From Brevibacillus brevis (lineage in GTDB: Bacteria > Bacillota > Bacilli > Brevibacillales > Brevibacillaceae), in the NCBI RefSeq assembly GCF_031583145.1, contig NZ_CP134050.1:5907501-5971500 (forward strand): a stretch of 64,000 nt of DNA, in the 5' to 3' direction. The translations under genes and the position numbers were made by a program. The notes beneath the pieces were generated by a model, which saw nothing but the letters and a program-made list of their open reading frames with translations, searched no databases and was not told the origin of the DNA. Within the stretch, counting starts at the first letter, position 1; each line of letters opens with the position of its first letter. Positions 22,936 through 30,463 of the stretch are shown here, in pieces.

Positions 22936-24371
22936 TTAGACTAGGCGTTTGACCAGATTGTCATACTCCGGACTATTCAAGAAGTTGTCGATCGAAATGT
23001 GCTCGGCTTGCGGCGCCTTCGCAATGGCTCGATCTGTCAAAGATTTGTGCGTGATCACGATGTCGGCATCGTTCGGAATGTCGTTGATCGCCGTATTGAT
23101 CACCGTGATGTCTTCCAGGCCGGCGTTTTGAACTTCTTCCGTAACGCCGCAGCCCCCATCGCGCTGGAGCCCATGCCCGCATCGCAGGAAAACACCACTT
23201 TTTTCACATCGGATGCCGCTGTTTGGACCGAAGCAGCAGCCACTTCCTCCACCGGTGCCGATTCCGGCTTCTTGCCTTTCAATTGCTGCATTTTCTCGGT
23301 TGCTTTCTCCAGCTCTTCTTCGTCATTCTTATTGCTCATTTTCAGCAAGGCCGAAGCAATGACGAAAGAGACGATTGCCGCTGCAACCACCCCAGCCCAC
23401 ACCGGCAAGAGTCCTCCCCGCGGTGCCATCGCGCTCAGCGAGAAGATGCTCCCTGGGGATGGAGGCGCTACCAATCCAGCGCCCAGAAGGGTGAAGGTGA
23501 AGACCCCGGCCATACCGCCGCCGATTACGGCCAAAATCAGACGAGGGTTCATCAAAATGTACGGGAAGTAAATTTCATGGATGCCGCCGAAGAAGTGAAT
23601 GATGACGGCCCCCGGAGCCGATTGCTTCGCATTGCCCCGCCCAGCGAGCCAGTAGGCCAAGAGGATGCCCAATCCCGGACCCGGGTTGGATTCCAGCAGG
23701 AAGAAAATCGACTTGCCCGCCTTCGCGGCTTCCTCCAGTCCGATCGGGCTCAGGATGCCGTGGTTGATCGCATTGTTCAAGAACAGGATCTTGGCCGGCT
23801 CGATGAAAATGCTTGCCAGCGGTAGCAGACCCGCATTTACGATAACTTGCACGCCGGCGGCAAGGGCCTTGCTCAGGGCAAGAACGACCGGGCCAATGGC
23901 GATGAATCCGAGCAGCGTCAGCAGTGCCCCGATAATTCCTGCGGAAAAGTTGTTGACCAGCATCTCGAAGCCGGCTTTGATGTTGCCCTCCAGCACCCGG
24001 TCGACTTTTTTCATCACCCAGCCACCGAATGGCCCCATGATCATGGCGCCCAAAAACATCGGAATGTCGGCCCCGACCACGACCCCCATCGTCGCAATCG
24101 CCCCGACTACCCCGCCGCGGACGTCGTGGACCATCTTACCGCCCGTATACCCGATCAGCAGCGGCAAGAGGTAGGTAATCATCGGGCTGACCAGTTTGGC
24201 CAAGTTTTCGTTTGGCAGCCAGCCGGTAGGGATGAAGAGTGCCGTAATCAGCCCCCACGCAATAAACGCGCCGATGTTCGGCATGACCATCGCACTCAGG
24301 AACCTCCCGAACTTTTGCACCGATACTCGCAAGCCACCTGATCCCTGATTGGTTGCGGCCGCATTTTCCAT
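22936..24371 (-). pseudogene. mtlA: mtlA, mannitol PTS enzyme IICB, with an apparent one-base deletion
   Basis: The IIC domain (about 1-340; FGRFLSAMVMPNIGAFIAWG, IIHFFGGIHEIYFPYIL) and the start of IIB with its phospho-cysteine (VVFSCDAGMGSSAMGAAALR) are intact. At about 23132 the frame breaks: the reading frame gives KKFKTPAWKTSR and stops at 23100. One extra G there would give KKVQNAGLEDIT and continue through DADIVITHKSLTDRA and HISIDNFLNSPEYD to a TAA at 22936-22938, giving 478 residues as in B. subtilis MtlA. As written, most of IIB is lost. It may be a sequencing error or a true mutation. The ATG at 24371 has AAAGGAGG. Confidence 0.85.
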
Positions 24372-24440
24372 ACAGGCCCCTCCTTTGCATTATTATTTAT
24401 TTAATCCTGACATAATTGAAAAGAATGTTTGCCTGACTCA

Positions 24441-24469
24441 AATATAAAGCGTTTACATCCGCGTCACAA
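24441..24469 (-). promoter_or_regulatory. mtl operon promoter with an embedded cre site
   Basis: Minus-strand -35 TTGTGA (24464-24469) and -10 TATATT (24441-24446) have a 17-bp spacer. TGTAAACGCTTTAT (24444-24457) matches cre consensus at 13 of 14 positions and lies in the spacer and -10. CcpA with HPr-Ser-P would occlude RNA polymerase. The leader to mtlA is about 65 bases. Confidence 0.75.
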
Positions 24470-24487
24470 TAAAATCAAACGGAGAAT

Positions 24488-24509
24488 TTGTCTTCTGTAT
24501 TGTTGACAA
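24488..24509. promoter_or_regulatory. Inverted repeat upstream of the mtl promoter, possible MtlR site
   Basis: TTGTC and GACAA are separated by 12 bases and lie about 20-40 bp upstream of the -35, where an activator would sit. A further TTGACA copy lies just beyond. MtlR binding is inferred from position only. Confidence 0.4.
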
Positions 24510-24533
24510 AAGTTAATTGACACACGCAAGCCA

Positions 24534-24571
24534 AACAAAAAAAGACTTCCGCTTACCTAGCGGAAGTCTTT
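24534..24571. terminator. Bidirectional terminator after the cshA-type gene
   Basis: AAAGACTTCCGC, 7-base loop, GCGGAAGTCTTT: a perfect 12-bp stem, followed on the minus strand by TTTTTTTG. It insulates the helicase gene from the mtl operon. Confidence 0.9.
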
Positions 24572-24598
24572 GTCGTAAAGCTGGTTCACTCAATGGAA

Positions 24599-26098
24599 TT
24601 AGCGCTGTCTTTCACCGCGTGGACGGAAATCTCCACCGCGCGGACGGGTATCGCCGGAGCGAGGGCGGAACTCGCCACTGCGCGGGCGTGATTCACCCGT
24701 GCGCGGACGTGACGGTCTCTTTGCCCCGTAACCGCCGGAGAAGCCTTTTCCCTTAGGAGGAAACTTTTTCTTGCTGACGCGAAGCGGTGCTTCTTCCGTG
24801 AGGCGAACCGGCGTCATGTCCGGCTCCTTGGTCAAGAGCTTCAGCGCAGCGGACACGAGCGTAACGGAATCCACATCCTCCAGGAGCTGCTCAGCCAGCG
24901 TTTTGTAAGCCTGCAGATTTTCTCTTCCTGCCGCCTCGAGGATTTTTTCGACGGTCATGCGTTGCTGACCTTCCATCGCCTCTGCCATCGTCGGTACGGA
25001 GCGACGCTCCATGCGTCGGTTCGTCGAACGCTCGATCAGACGCAGATGGTCCATTTCGCGAGAGGTCACGAAGGTGATCGCCAGACCCGTTTTTCCTGCC
25101 CGCCCCGTACGGCCGATCCGGTGTACGTAGCTTTCGGAGTCTTGCGGGATGTCAAAGTTGAATACGTGCGTGACCCCGCTGATGTCAAGGCCGCGAGCGG
25201 CAACGTCGGTAGCGACCAGCACTTCGATCGTGCCCTCTTTGAATTTGCGCAGGACACTGTCCCGCTTCGCCTGGTTCAAGTCGCCGTGAATCCCCTCAGC
25301 GCCATAGCCGCGCTTGGTCAACGCTTCGGACAGCTCATCCACTCTGCGCTTGGTTCTGCCGAAGACGATCGCGAGCTCTGGCGAATGGATGTCGAGCAGG
25401 CGGCAAAGCACATCGAACTTCTGCTTTTCCGAGACTTCCATGTACTGCTGCTCGATATTCGGTACCGTCACCTCTTTCGGCTTGACCGAAATCAAAACCG
25501 GGTCAGTCATGAACTGCTGCGCGATTTCCTGGATCGCGCGCGGCATGGTGGCCGAGAACAGGAGGGTTTGGCGATTTTCCGGCACTTCCTTCAGGATTTC
25601 CTTGATGTCGTCGATGAAGCCCATATTCAGCATTTCATCCGCTTCGTCCAGGACGACAATTTCGATGGCATCCATGCGAATCGTTCTGCGTCTCATGTGA
25701 TCCATGAAACGGCCAGGCGTCGCCACGATGATTTGCGGACGCTTTTTCAGCGCCTTGATCTGACGAGTGATGTCCTGCCCGCCGTAGATCGGCAGTGCAG
25801 TAATTTTTTTGAACTGGGCAATCTTGTTGATTTCTTCCGCGACTTGCACAGCAAGCTCGCGGGTTGGCGTCAGGACGACCGCCTGGATGTTGCCGCTCTC
25901 TTCATCCAGCCTTTCCACGAGGGGAATCCCAAAAGCAGCCGTCTTTCCTGTCCCCGTTTGCGCCTGACCAATCAAATCCCGTCCCTGAAGTGCGATCGGC
26001 ATGGTTTGGTCTTGAATGGCTGTGGCTTCTTCAAAGCCCATGTTGCTCAGTGCCCTCACGATAGAGTGATGCAATCCGAAATCATTAAAAGTACTCAA
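24599..26098 (-). CDS. cshA: DEAD-box ATP-dependent RNA helicase, CshA type
   Basis: 499 residues. The helicase core has the Q motif (AIQDQTMPIAL), Walker A AQTGTGKTAAFG, PTRELA, DEAD at about 152-155, SAT, RGLD and HRIGRTGRAGKTG. The C-terminal tail (about 455-499) is a set of RPRSGEF/RPRGGDF-type repeats rich in Arg and Gly that bind RNA. CshA proteins take part in mRNA decay and ribosome assembly. It starts at a TTG at 26098 with GGAG 11 bases upstream. A leader terminator lies about 50 bases upstream of the start. Confidence 0.93.
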   Translation of the reverse strand: MSTFNDFGLHHSIVRALSNMGFEEATAIQDQTMPIALQGRDLIGQAQTGTGKTAAFGIPLVERLDEESGNIQAVVLTPTRELAVQVAEEINKIAQFKKITALPIYGGQDITRQIKALKKRPQIIVATPGRFMDHMRRRTIRMDAIEIVVLDEADEMLNMGFIDDIKEILKEVPENRQTLLFSATMPRAIQEIAQQFMTDPVLISVKPKEVTVPNIEQQYMEVSEKQKFDVLCRLLDIHSPELAIVFGRTKRRVDELSEALTKRGYGAEGIHGDLNQAKRDSVLRKFKEGTIEVLVATDVAARGLDISGVTHVFNFDIPQDSESYVHRIGRTGRAGKTGLAITFVTSREMDHLRLIERSTNRRMERRSVPTMAEAMEGQQRMTVEKILEAAGRENLQAYKTLAEQLLEDVDSVTLVSAALKLLTKEPDMTPVRLTEEAPLRVSKKKFPPKGKGFSGGYGAKRPSRPRTGESRPRSGEFRPRSGDTRPRGGDFRPRGERQR

Positions 26099-26144
26099 TG
26101 TAATTCAGTCTCCTTTTCTTAACCTTCTTCTATAATTTCTCACT

Positions 26145-26183
26145 AAAAAAGGGCACTATTCCTTACGATCCGGAACATGCCCT
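26145..26183 (-). terminator. Attenuator-like terminator in the helicase leader
   Basis: On the minus strand AGGGCA pairs with TGCCCT, with inner TTCC/GGAA pairing, followed by TTTTTT. Since the upstream gene has its own terminator at 26285-26327, this one lies in the helicase 5' leader and could be a conditional attenuator, for example cold-responsive. Confidence 0.65.
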
Positions 26184-26284
26184 CTTATCCCCGATTGTAC
26201 GTAGTACCCTGCAAAGAACATAGCTGTAATCGTACCATGGATTCTGAGAAATTGCAAATGGCTGGCGGCCCTGCCAAAGCATGC

Positions 26285-26327
26285 AAAAAGACCCTATTTT
26301 GGAGATTGTCCAAACAGGGTCTTTTTT
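26285..26327. terminator. Terminator after the binding-protein gene
   Basis: AGACCCT pairs with AGGGTCT, with inner TTTTGG/CCAAA pairing. Both sides carry A or T runs, so it can act in both directions; the minus-strand gene ends 11 bases before it. Confidence 0.88.
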
Positions 26328-26337
26328 ATTCACCGCA

Positions 26338-27195
26338 TTATTGAATCCATTTGTGGAACAGCTCGTCGAATTTGCCTTGCAGCTTCATTTCGTCCATCCA
26401 CACGTCCAGATAGCTCGCGAAAATGAAGTCGCCGCGCGGAATCATATACGCCTTTTCGCTCTTGGTGAACGGATTGTCTGTCAGAGCGGCATACAGGCGA
26501 GAATCCGCTTTGGAGTACACCATGGCTTCGATCGTATCGGTAATCATGACGTCATAGGTACCGTTTGCGACAAGCCCCGGAATGTCGAGATTGTTTTGAA
26601 CGACCGTGACTGTAGCGTTGGTCAGATGCTCACGCACGAATTTTTCGTTGGTGCCGCCCGGATTTACCCCGATTCGCACGGATGGCTTGTTGATGTCCTC
26701 GATGCTTTTGTACTTGTCCTTGTCTTCCGCACGGATCAAAGGCGCTTTTCCGAATTGGATGTAAGGATCGCCCATGTGGGCTGTTTTTTCACGGTCAGTG
26801 TTGCGGGTGACGCCGCCGACGGCAATGTCAAACTTGTCCGCCAAAAGATCGTTCATCATCGTCGACCATGAAGTTTGCACGAACCGCACTTCGACACCCA
26901 GGCTCTTGGCGAATTCTTTCATGGCATCGATATCGTAGCCTTCAAACTCGTTCGTTTTCGGATTCAAATATGTGAACGGTTTGTAGTCCCCCGTCGTTCC
27001 CACGAGAATGTACCCCCGTGCAATAATTGCGTCCAAACGGGACTCAAACTTTTTGTTTTCCTGTTTTTTGGCGGCTTCCGCAGCCGCGGTCGGAGCTGCC
27101 TTAGCCGGGCTCGATGCGGCGAATGCTCCTGTTCCTGTCATCAGCATAGTAGCAGCGAGCGTGCTCGCCATGATTGCTTTTGTCATTTTTTTCAT
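26338..27195 (-). CDS. Family-3 extracellular solute-binding protein (cyclohexadienyl dehydratase-like)
   Basis: 285 residues with a Sec signal peptide (MKKMTKAIMASTLAATMLMT, cleavage near AFA 25-27) and an Ala-rich, lysine-rich linker to about 45. The binding fold has ARGYILVGTTGDYKPFTYLNP, GYDIDAMKEFAKSLGVEV, DKFDIAVGGVTRNTDREK and GVNPGGTNEKFV. The closest family image is PheC/periplasmic cyclohexadienyl dehydratase rather than a transport partner, and no permease or ATPase gene is adjacent. Lack of a lipobox Cys means it is secreted free. It could be an enzyme or an orphan amino-acid binding protein. Confidence 0.82.
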   Translation of the reverse strand: MKKMTKAIMASTLAATMLMTGTGAFAASSPAKAAPTAAAEAAKKQENKKFESRLDAIIARGYILVGTTGDYKPFTYLNPKTNEFEGYDIDAMKEFAKSLGVEVRFVQTSWSTMMNDLLADKFDIAVGGVTRNTDREKTAHMGDPYIQFGKAPLIRAEDKDKYKSIEDINKPSVRIGVNPGGTNEKFVREHLTNATVTVVQNNLDIPGLVANGTYDVMITDTIEAMVYSKADSRLYAALTDNPFTKSEKAYMIPRGDFIFASYLDVWMDEMKLQGKFDELFHKWIQ

Positions 27196-27284
27196 AGGTT
27201 TCTCCTCCTGGTTGTAGGTATGAATTCAATTCCGACAAGCATACTCCCTTGCATCGCATCCCCCCTTTCACAAGGGAATGGGTC

Positions 27285-29258
27285 TTACAGCGTGAACTTG
27301 CCTACTCCGTACCGCAGCTCTTCCGCTACCGCATTCAAGCGCTCGACCGACGCAGCGATGTCCTGGATCGCTTGGAGCTGCTCCTCGGCGGCTTCCACCA
27401 CGGTCTGCGCATCATCCGAGGCGTGCTTGGCGATATGATGCATTTCATCTACGGATGCACTGACCTGCTCGGAGCCTGCAGACATCTGCTCGGATGCTGC
27501 CGACACTTCCAAAATATGACCGGCCACATTGCGGGACGAGTTGAGAATATGGGCGAAAATATCCCGTACTTCTTCGATCAGCTGAATGCCATCCTGCGCG
27601 TTTTGATTGCTCTCGTTCATCACGTCGAATGCATGGCGGGTATCCTGTTGAATTTCCCCGATCAGCTGCGCGATTTTGGATGCCGACTCTTCGGACTGGT
27701 TCGCCAGATTTTTCACTTCGCCGGCTACGACGGCAAATCCGCGCCCATGCTCGCCTGCCCGTGCCGCCTCGATCGAAGCGTTCAACGCAAGCAGATTGAT
27801 TTGGGAGGTCAACTGACTGATGGTATCGAGAATTCCCTCAATTTCTTTGGAGCGGCTATTCAATCGTTCGATCGCCTCTGCAGCTTTGCTCGTTCCTTCG
27901 CCGATGCTGCCCATTTGATGGACGGCCTGCTCTACGACAGCCGTTCCCTGCTCCGCCTGTTGCGCAGCCTCTTTGGCAGCCTCTGAGACGTGGGAGGAAG
28001 TCTCCGCAATTTTGACAATCCCCGCCGCCATTTCGCTCATGGATATAGCCACTTCCTGAGAGCTGTTCGCTTGCGCCTGAGCCCCTTTGGAAATTTGGGC
28101 GATAGAAGAGCCGATCCGGTTTACACTTTCGGTCGCGTTCTCAATTCCGGCCGAGACTTCCTGCGTAAACAACAGCACCTGCTCGGAAGACAACGACACA
28201 CCCTCAATCAGGTTCTTCAAGTGGGAGACGGTCTGGTTGAAGTCGCGGGACAAAACGGCGATCTCGTCTTTGCCGTCTACGGTCACGGTCTCCGTCAAAT
28301 TGCCTTGTGCCACCACGTTCACTGCATGGTTCAGACGCTGGATCGGCTTGACCAAACGGATGGCCAGGAAGTACACCACCAAAATCCCGATGACCAATAC
28401 AGCTGCCGAGATAGCGATCAGTTTTACCGACAGCTCATTGACCGGAGCATGCAGCTCTGTGGTTGGAGCGGTAATGAATACGCCCCAGTTCAGCTTGGTG
28501 CTGGCAAACGAGGCAAACTGGGCAGCATGGTCCTGCTGGTACTGGATGATCCCGTGATTGCCCTGCTGGATCGCTTCATACGCCTTTTGGAGCTCCGGAA
28601 TATTCGCGTTCAACACGGATTCCTTCAGGATCAGGTCGGCATTCGGATGCCAGATATACGTTCCTTTTTTGCTGACCAAAAGGGCGTACCCGCTTTGTCC
28701 GAACTTTTCTTCAGACACGGTCTTTTGGATTTCATTGATTGGAATGGTTGAACCGACATAGCCGTACTGGCGGTTGTCCTTCATCAACGGAACGATGACC
28801 GTCACGATGTTGTTGCCCGTCCGCTGGGAAACCACAGGCTCGGAGACGATGATTTTCCCCTCTCCCTTTCCGGCTTCCTGGAAGTGCGGACGGTCAGACG
28901 GGTTGGTCTCCTCTCCCTTGAAGTTGATGACCTTTTTGCCGCTTAAATCATAGGAGAAGAAGAACGTTTCGAATTCCGGATTTTTCTTCTGCGCTTCTTG
29001 GATCAGCTTCAAGTCATGGTCAAAGTTGTTATCCGCTGACATCATTTCTCCGATGGTTTCGACGACTCCGATTTTTTCGGTGAAGAAACTGTCAATCCGG
29101 ATGGAAAGGTTGTTCGCTGCCAATTCCGCTTCCTTGTCCAAACTGGAAGCCAGCAGCCTTGAGGAGCTCCAATAGCTGGCACCGCAAACAGCAGCCAAAC
29201 TGATAACCAGGAGCAGGCACATCACGACAATCAACTTTCTTCGCAAGCTTGCTTTCAT
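27285..29258 (-). CDS. Methyl-accepting chemotaxis protein
   Basis: 657 residues: TM1 about 8-30; a dCache-type extracellular sensor about 35-280 (YWSSSRLLASSLDKEAELAA, GKKVINFKGEETNPSDRPHF, GYVGSTIPINEIQKTV); TM2 about 282-305; HAMP about 306-358; then the long cytoplasmic signalling hairpin with LLALNASIEAARAGEHGRGF and VVAGEVKNLANQ. The ligand is unknown; dCache sensors often bind amino acids or organic acids. Control by a c-di-GMP-I riboswitch upstream links this receptor to the motile/sessile decision. An AGGAGG site precedes the ATG. Confidence 0.93.
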   Translation of the reverse strand: MKASLRRKLIVVMCLLLVISLAAVCGASYWSSSRLLASSLDKEAELAANNLSIRIDSFFTEKIGVVETIGEMMSADNNFDHDLKLIQEAQKKNPEFETFFFSYDLSGKKVINFKGEETNPSDRPHFQEAGKGEGKIIVSEPVVSQRTGNNIVTVIVPLMKDNRQYGYVGSTIPINEIQKTVSEEKFGQSGYALLVSKKGTYIWHPNADLILKESVLNANIPELQKAYEAIQQGNHGIIQYQQDHAAQFASFASTKLNWGVFITAPTTELHAPVNELSVKLIAISAAVLVIGILVVYFLAIRLVKPIQRLNHAVNVVAQGNLTETVTVDGKDEIAVLSRDFNQTVSHLKNLIEGVSLSSEQVLLFTQEVSAGIENATESVNRIGSSIAQISKGAQAQANSSQEVAISMSEMAAGIVKIAETSSHVSEAAKEAAQQAEQGTAVVEQAVHQMGSIGEGTSKAAEAIERLNSRSKEIEGILDTISQLTSQINLLALNASIEAARAGEHGRGFAVVAGEVKNLANQSEESASKIAQLIGEIQQDTRHAFDVMNESNQNAQDGIQLIEEVRDIFAHILNSSRNVAGHILEVSAASEQMSAGSEQVSASVDEMHHIAKHASDDAQTVVEAAEEQLQAIQDIAASVERLNAVAEELRYGVGKFTL

Positions 29259-29293
29259 CGGTAATCGGTTCCTCCTATACTTGTTTTTGCAAC

Positions 29294-29317
29294 AAAAAAG
29301 ACTGCCATCCGACAGCC
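29294..29317 (-). terminator. Riboswitch expression-platform terminator
   Basis: GGCTGTC-GGAT-GGCAGTC followed by TTTTTTG on the minus strand, between the c-di-GMP aptamer and the chemoreceptor start. Its ATGGCA segment can alternatively pair with TGCCAT at the 3' end of the aptamer, which would make an antiterminator when ligand is absent. Confidence 0.8.
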
Positions 29318-29331
29318 TCTGCGCTTGCGGT

Positions 29332-29427
29332 ATGGCAACCCGGCTATCGTAGCGGCGGCAGGAAACACCTGCGCTGCCTTAGACCCGTGGCTTTGCGACC
29401 CTGCCTTTCAACAGGTTTGCCTTTGTC
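29332..29427 (-). ncRNA. Cyclic di-GMP-I (GEMM-I) riboswitch aptamer
   Basis: The minus-strand RNA has the conserved GEMM-I parts in order: GGCAAACC, a stem closed by a GAAA tetraloop, CGCAAAGCCACGGGTCTAAGG (tetraloop receptor), a variable stem, and GATAGCCGGGTTGCC. It lies between a candidate promoter and the terminator at 29294-29317, upstream of the chemotaxis receptor gene. The layout suggests that c-di-GMP turns the gene off. The remaining parts of this 337-base gap are a sigma-D-like promoter (29476-29501), a plus-strand hairpin (29458-29500) and the cupin terminator. Confidence 0.9.
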
Positions 29428-29457
29428 ATTTTTTGTCTTTTTCTATGTACAGTATGG

Positions 29458-29500
29458 AAATGGTGGACATTATCCTTATCGGTTTGCCCACCATTTTTTT
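29458..29500 (+). terminator. Plus-strand terminator-like hairpin opposite the chemoreceptor promoter
   Basis: AAATGGTGG and CCACCATTT form a perfect 9-bp stem, 21-base loop, followed by TTTT on the plus strand. No plus-strand gene precedes it, so it would end an antisense transcript, or is an inverted repeat with another role. Confidence 0.5.
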
Positions 29501-29501
29501 G
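29476..29501 (-). promoter_or_regulatory. Candidate sigma-D (motility) promoter for the chemoreceptor
   Basis: Minus-strand CAAA (29498-29501), 14-bp spacer, ACCGATAA (29476-29483) resembles the sigma-D consensus TAAA-N15-GCCGATAT. It lies about 50 bases upstream of the riboswitch. Position and gene type support it; the match is partial. Confidence 0.45.
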
Positions 29502-29550
29502 TACCCCTCCTTCTACACAGGTAAACCTCATCTTGTTTCCGTGAAATAAA

Positions 29551-29572
29551 AAAACCGGCCAACCCGGCCAAG
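29551..29572 (-). terminator. Probable terminator after the cupin gene
   Basis: GGCCGGGTTGGCC-type short hairpin followed by TTTTTTT on the minus strand, 24 bases after the cupin stop. Confidence 0.6.
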
Positions 29573-29595
29573 CTTTTCATGGAGAGATGATCCAT

Positions 29596-30300
29596 TTACC
29601 TTTGCGGCTGAAACATCCCCTGCTGCCCATACGGCGAGCCATACGGTTGTCCGTATCCATAGGGAGCCGGTGCAGGCGCCTGCTGGTACGGCAGCTGATA
29701 GCCGTACACCTGCGGCTGCTGGGGAGGCTGTCCCTGGATGTAGTAGCCGCCATAGCAGTTGGCAGGAGGCCCGATGAAGCTCGAAGTCTGTATGGGGGAC
29801 AGGGTCTCCCTCAGCTGCCCCTCGTTGAGGCAGTACGTATGCGCCAGGATGCCGCTTGGCGTCAACCGCAAAATGTCCGATCCGAGAATGACCTCAGGGA
29901 TCGGCGCGTTGAATATGGCGATCAGGTGCGTGTTGTCGGTCAAGGCGACCTCCCAGTGCCACCACCCTTGTGGGACATTGGTCACTTGTCCCGGGGTGAT
30001 ATGGTACGTCGACACTTCATTGGTGAACGGATTGATAAACGAGACGTTCGCAGCCCCGGTCACGCAGTACACCAGTTCAGCTGCGTTTTGGTGGTAATGC
30101 GGCTCCACCACGTTGCCCTGGCTCATGAAAATATCCAGAATGGACGTATTGTCCAGCGAGTTCAACGTCTGCGTGGAGAGGACGTTGATGTAGTTTTGCC
30201 GGTCCTTTGTGAACAGCCTGTTTCGGTTTACATCGTCAAAATATTGGATGGAAGGCGACTTGTAGTCGAGATACAACGTCATGCTCCGGTTCAGCCCCAC
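29596..30300 (-). CDS. Cupin-domain protein with Tyr/Gln/Pro/Gly-rich tail
   Basis: 234 residues. The cupin core (about 50-150) has the metal-site pattern EPHYHQNAAELVYCVTG and a second motif around VPQGWWHWEVAL. The C-terminal 60 residues are low complexity, rich in Tyr, Gly, Gln and Pro (repeats such as PYGYGQPYGSPYG). Such tails occur in spore coat proteins of Bacillales, so a coat role is a reasonable guess. Annotated from a GTG at 30300; the ATG at 30282 is an alternative and neither has a strong ribosome site. It stands alone between terminators. Confidence 0.75.
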   Translation of the reverse strand: MGLNRSMTLYLDYKSPSIQYFDDVNRNRLFTKDRQNYINVLSTQTLNSLDNTSILDIFMSQGNVVEPHYHQNAAELVYCVTGAANVSFINPFTNEVSTYHITPGQVTNVPQGWWHWEVALTDNTHLIAIFNAPIPEVILGSDILRLTPSGILAHTYCLNEGQLRETLSPIQTSSFIGPPANCYGGYYIQGQPPQQPQVYGYQLPYQQAPAPAPYGYGQPYGSPYGQQGMFQPQR

Positions 30301-30394
30301 TTTTCCAACAAATTTTCCTGCTCCCTATTTTTATGTCAGGCCAAACAGGTACGTTCGCCTATTTGCCCAGTCGCTTGGCTGCAACAGGGAGCCC

Positions 30395-30439
30395 AAAGAA
30401 AATAGCCGACTCCCTGCCTTGAAAGGTACAGGGGTCGGC
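30395..30439 (-). terminator. Terminator after fhs
   Basis: GCCGACCCCTG pairs with CAGGGAGTCGGC, with a one-base bulge, followed by TATTTTCTTT on the minus strand. Confidence 0.8.
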
Positions 30440-30463
30440 CTTGTGTAAGCATTCAGTTGTTTG

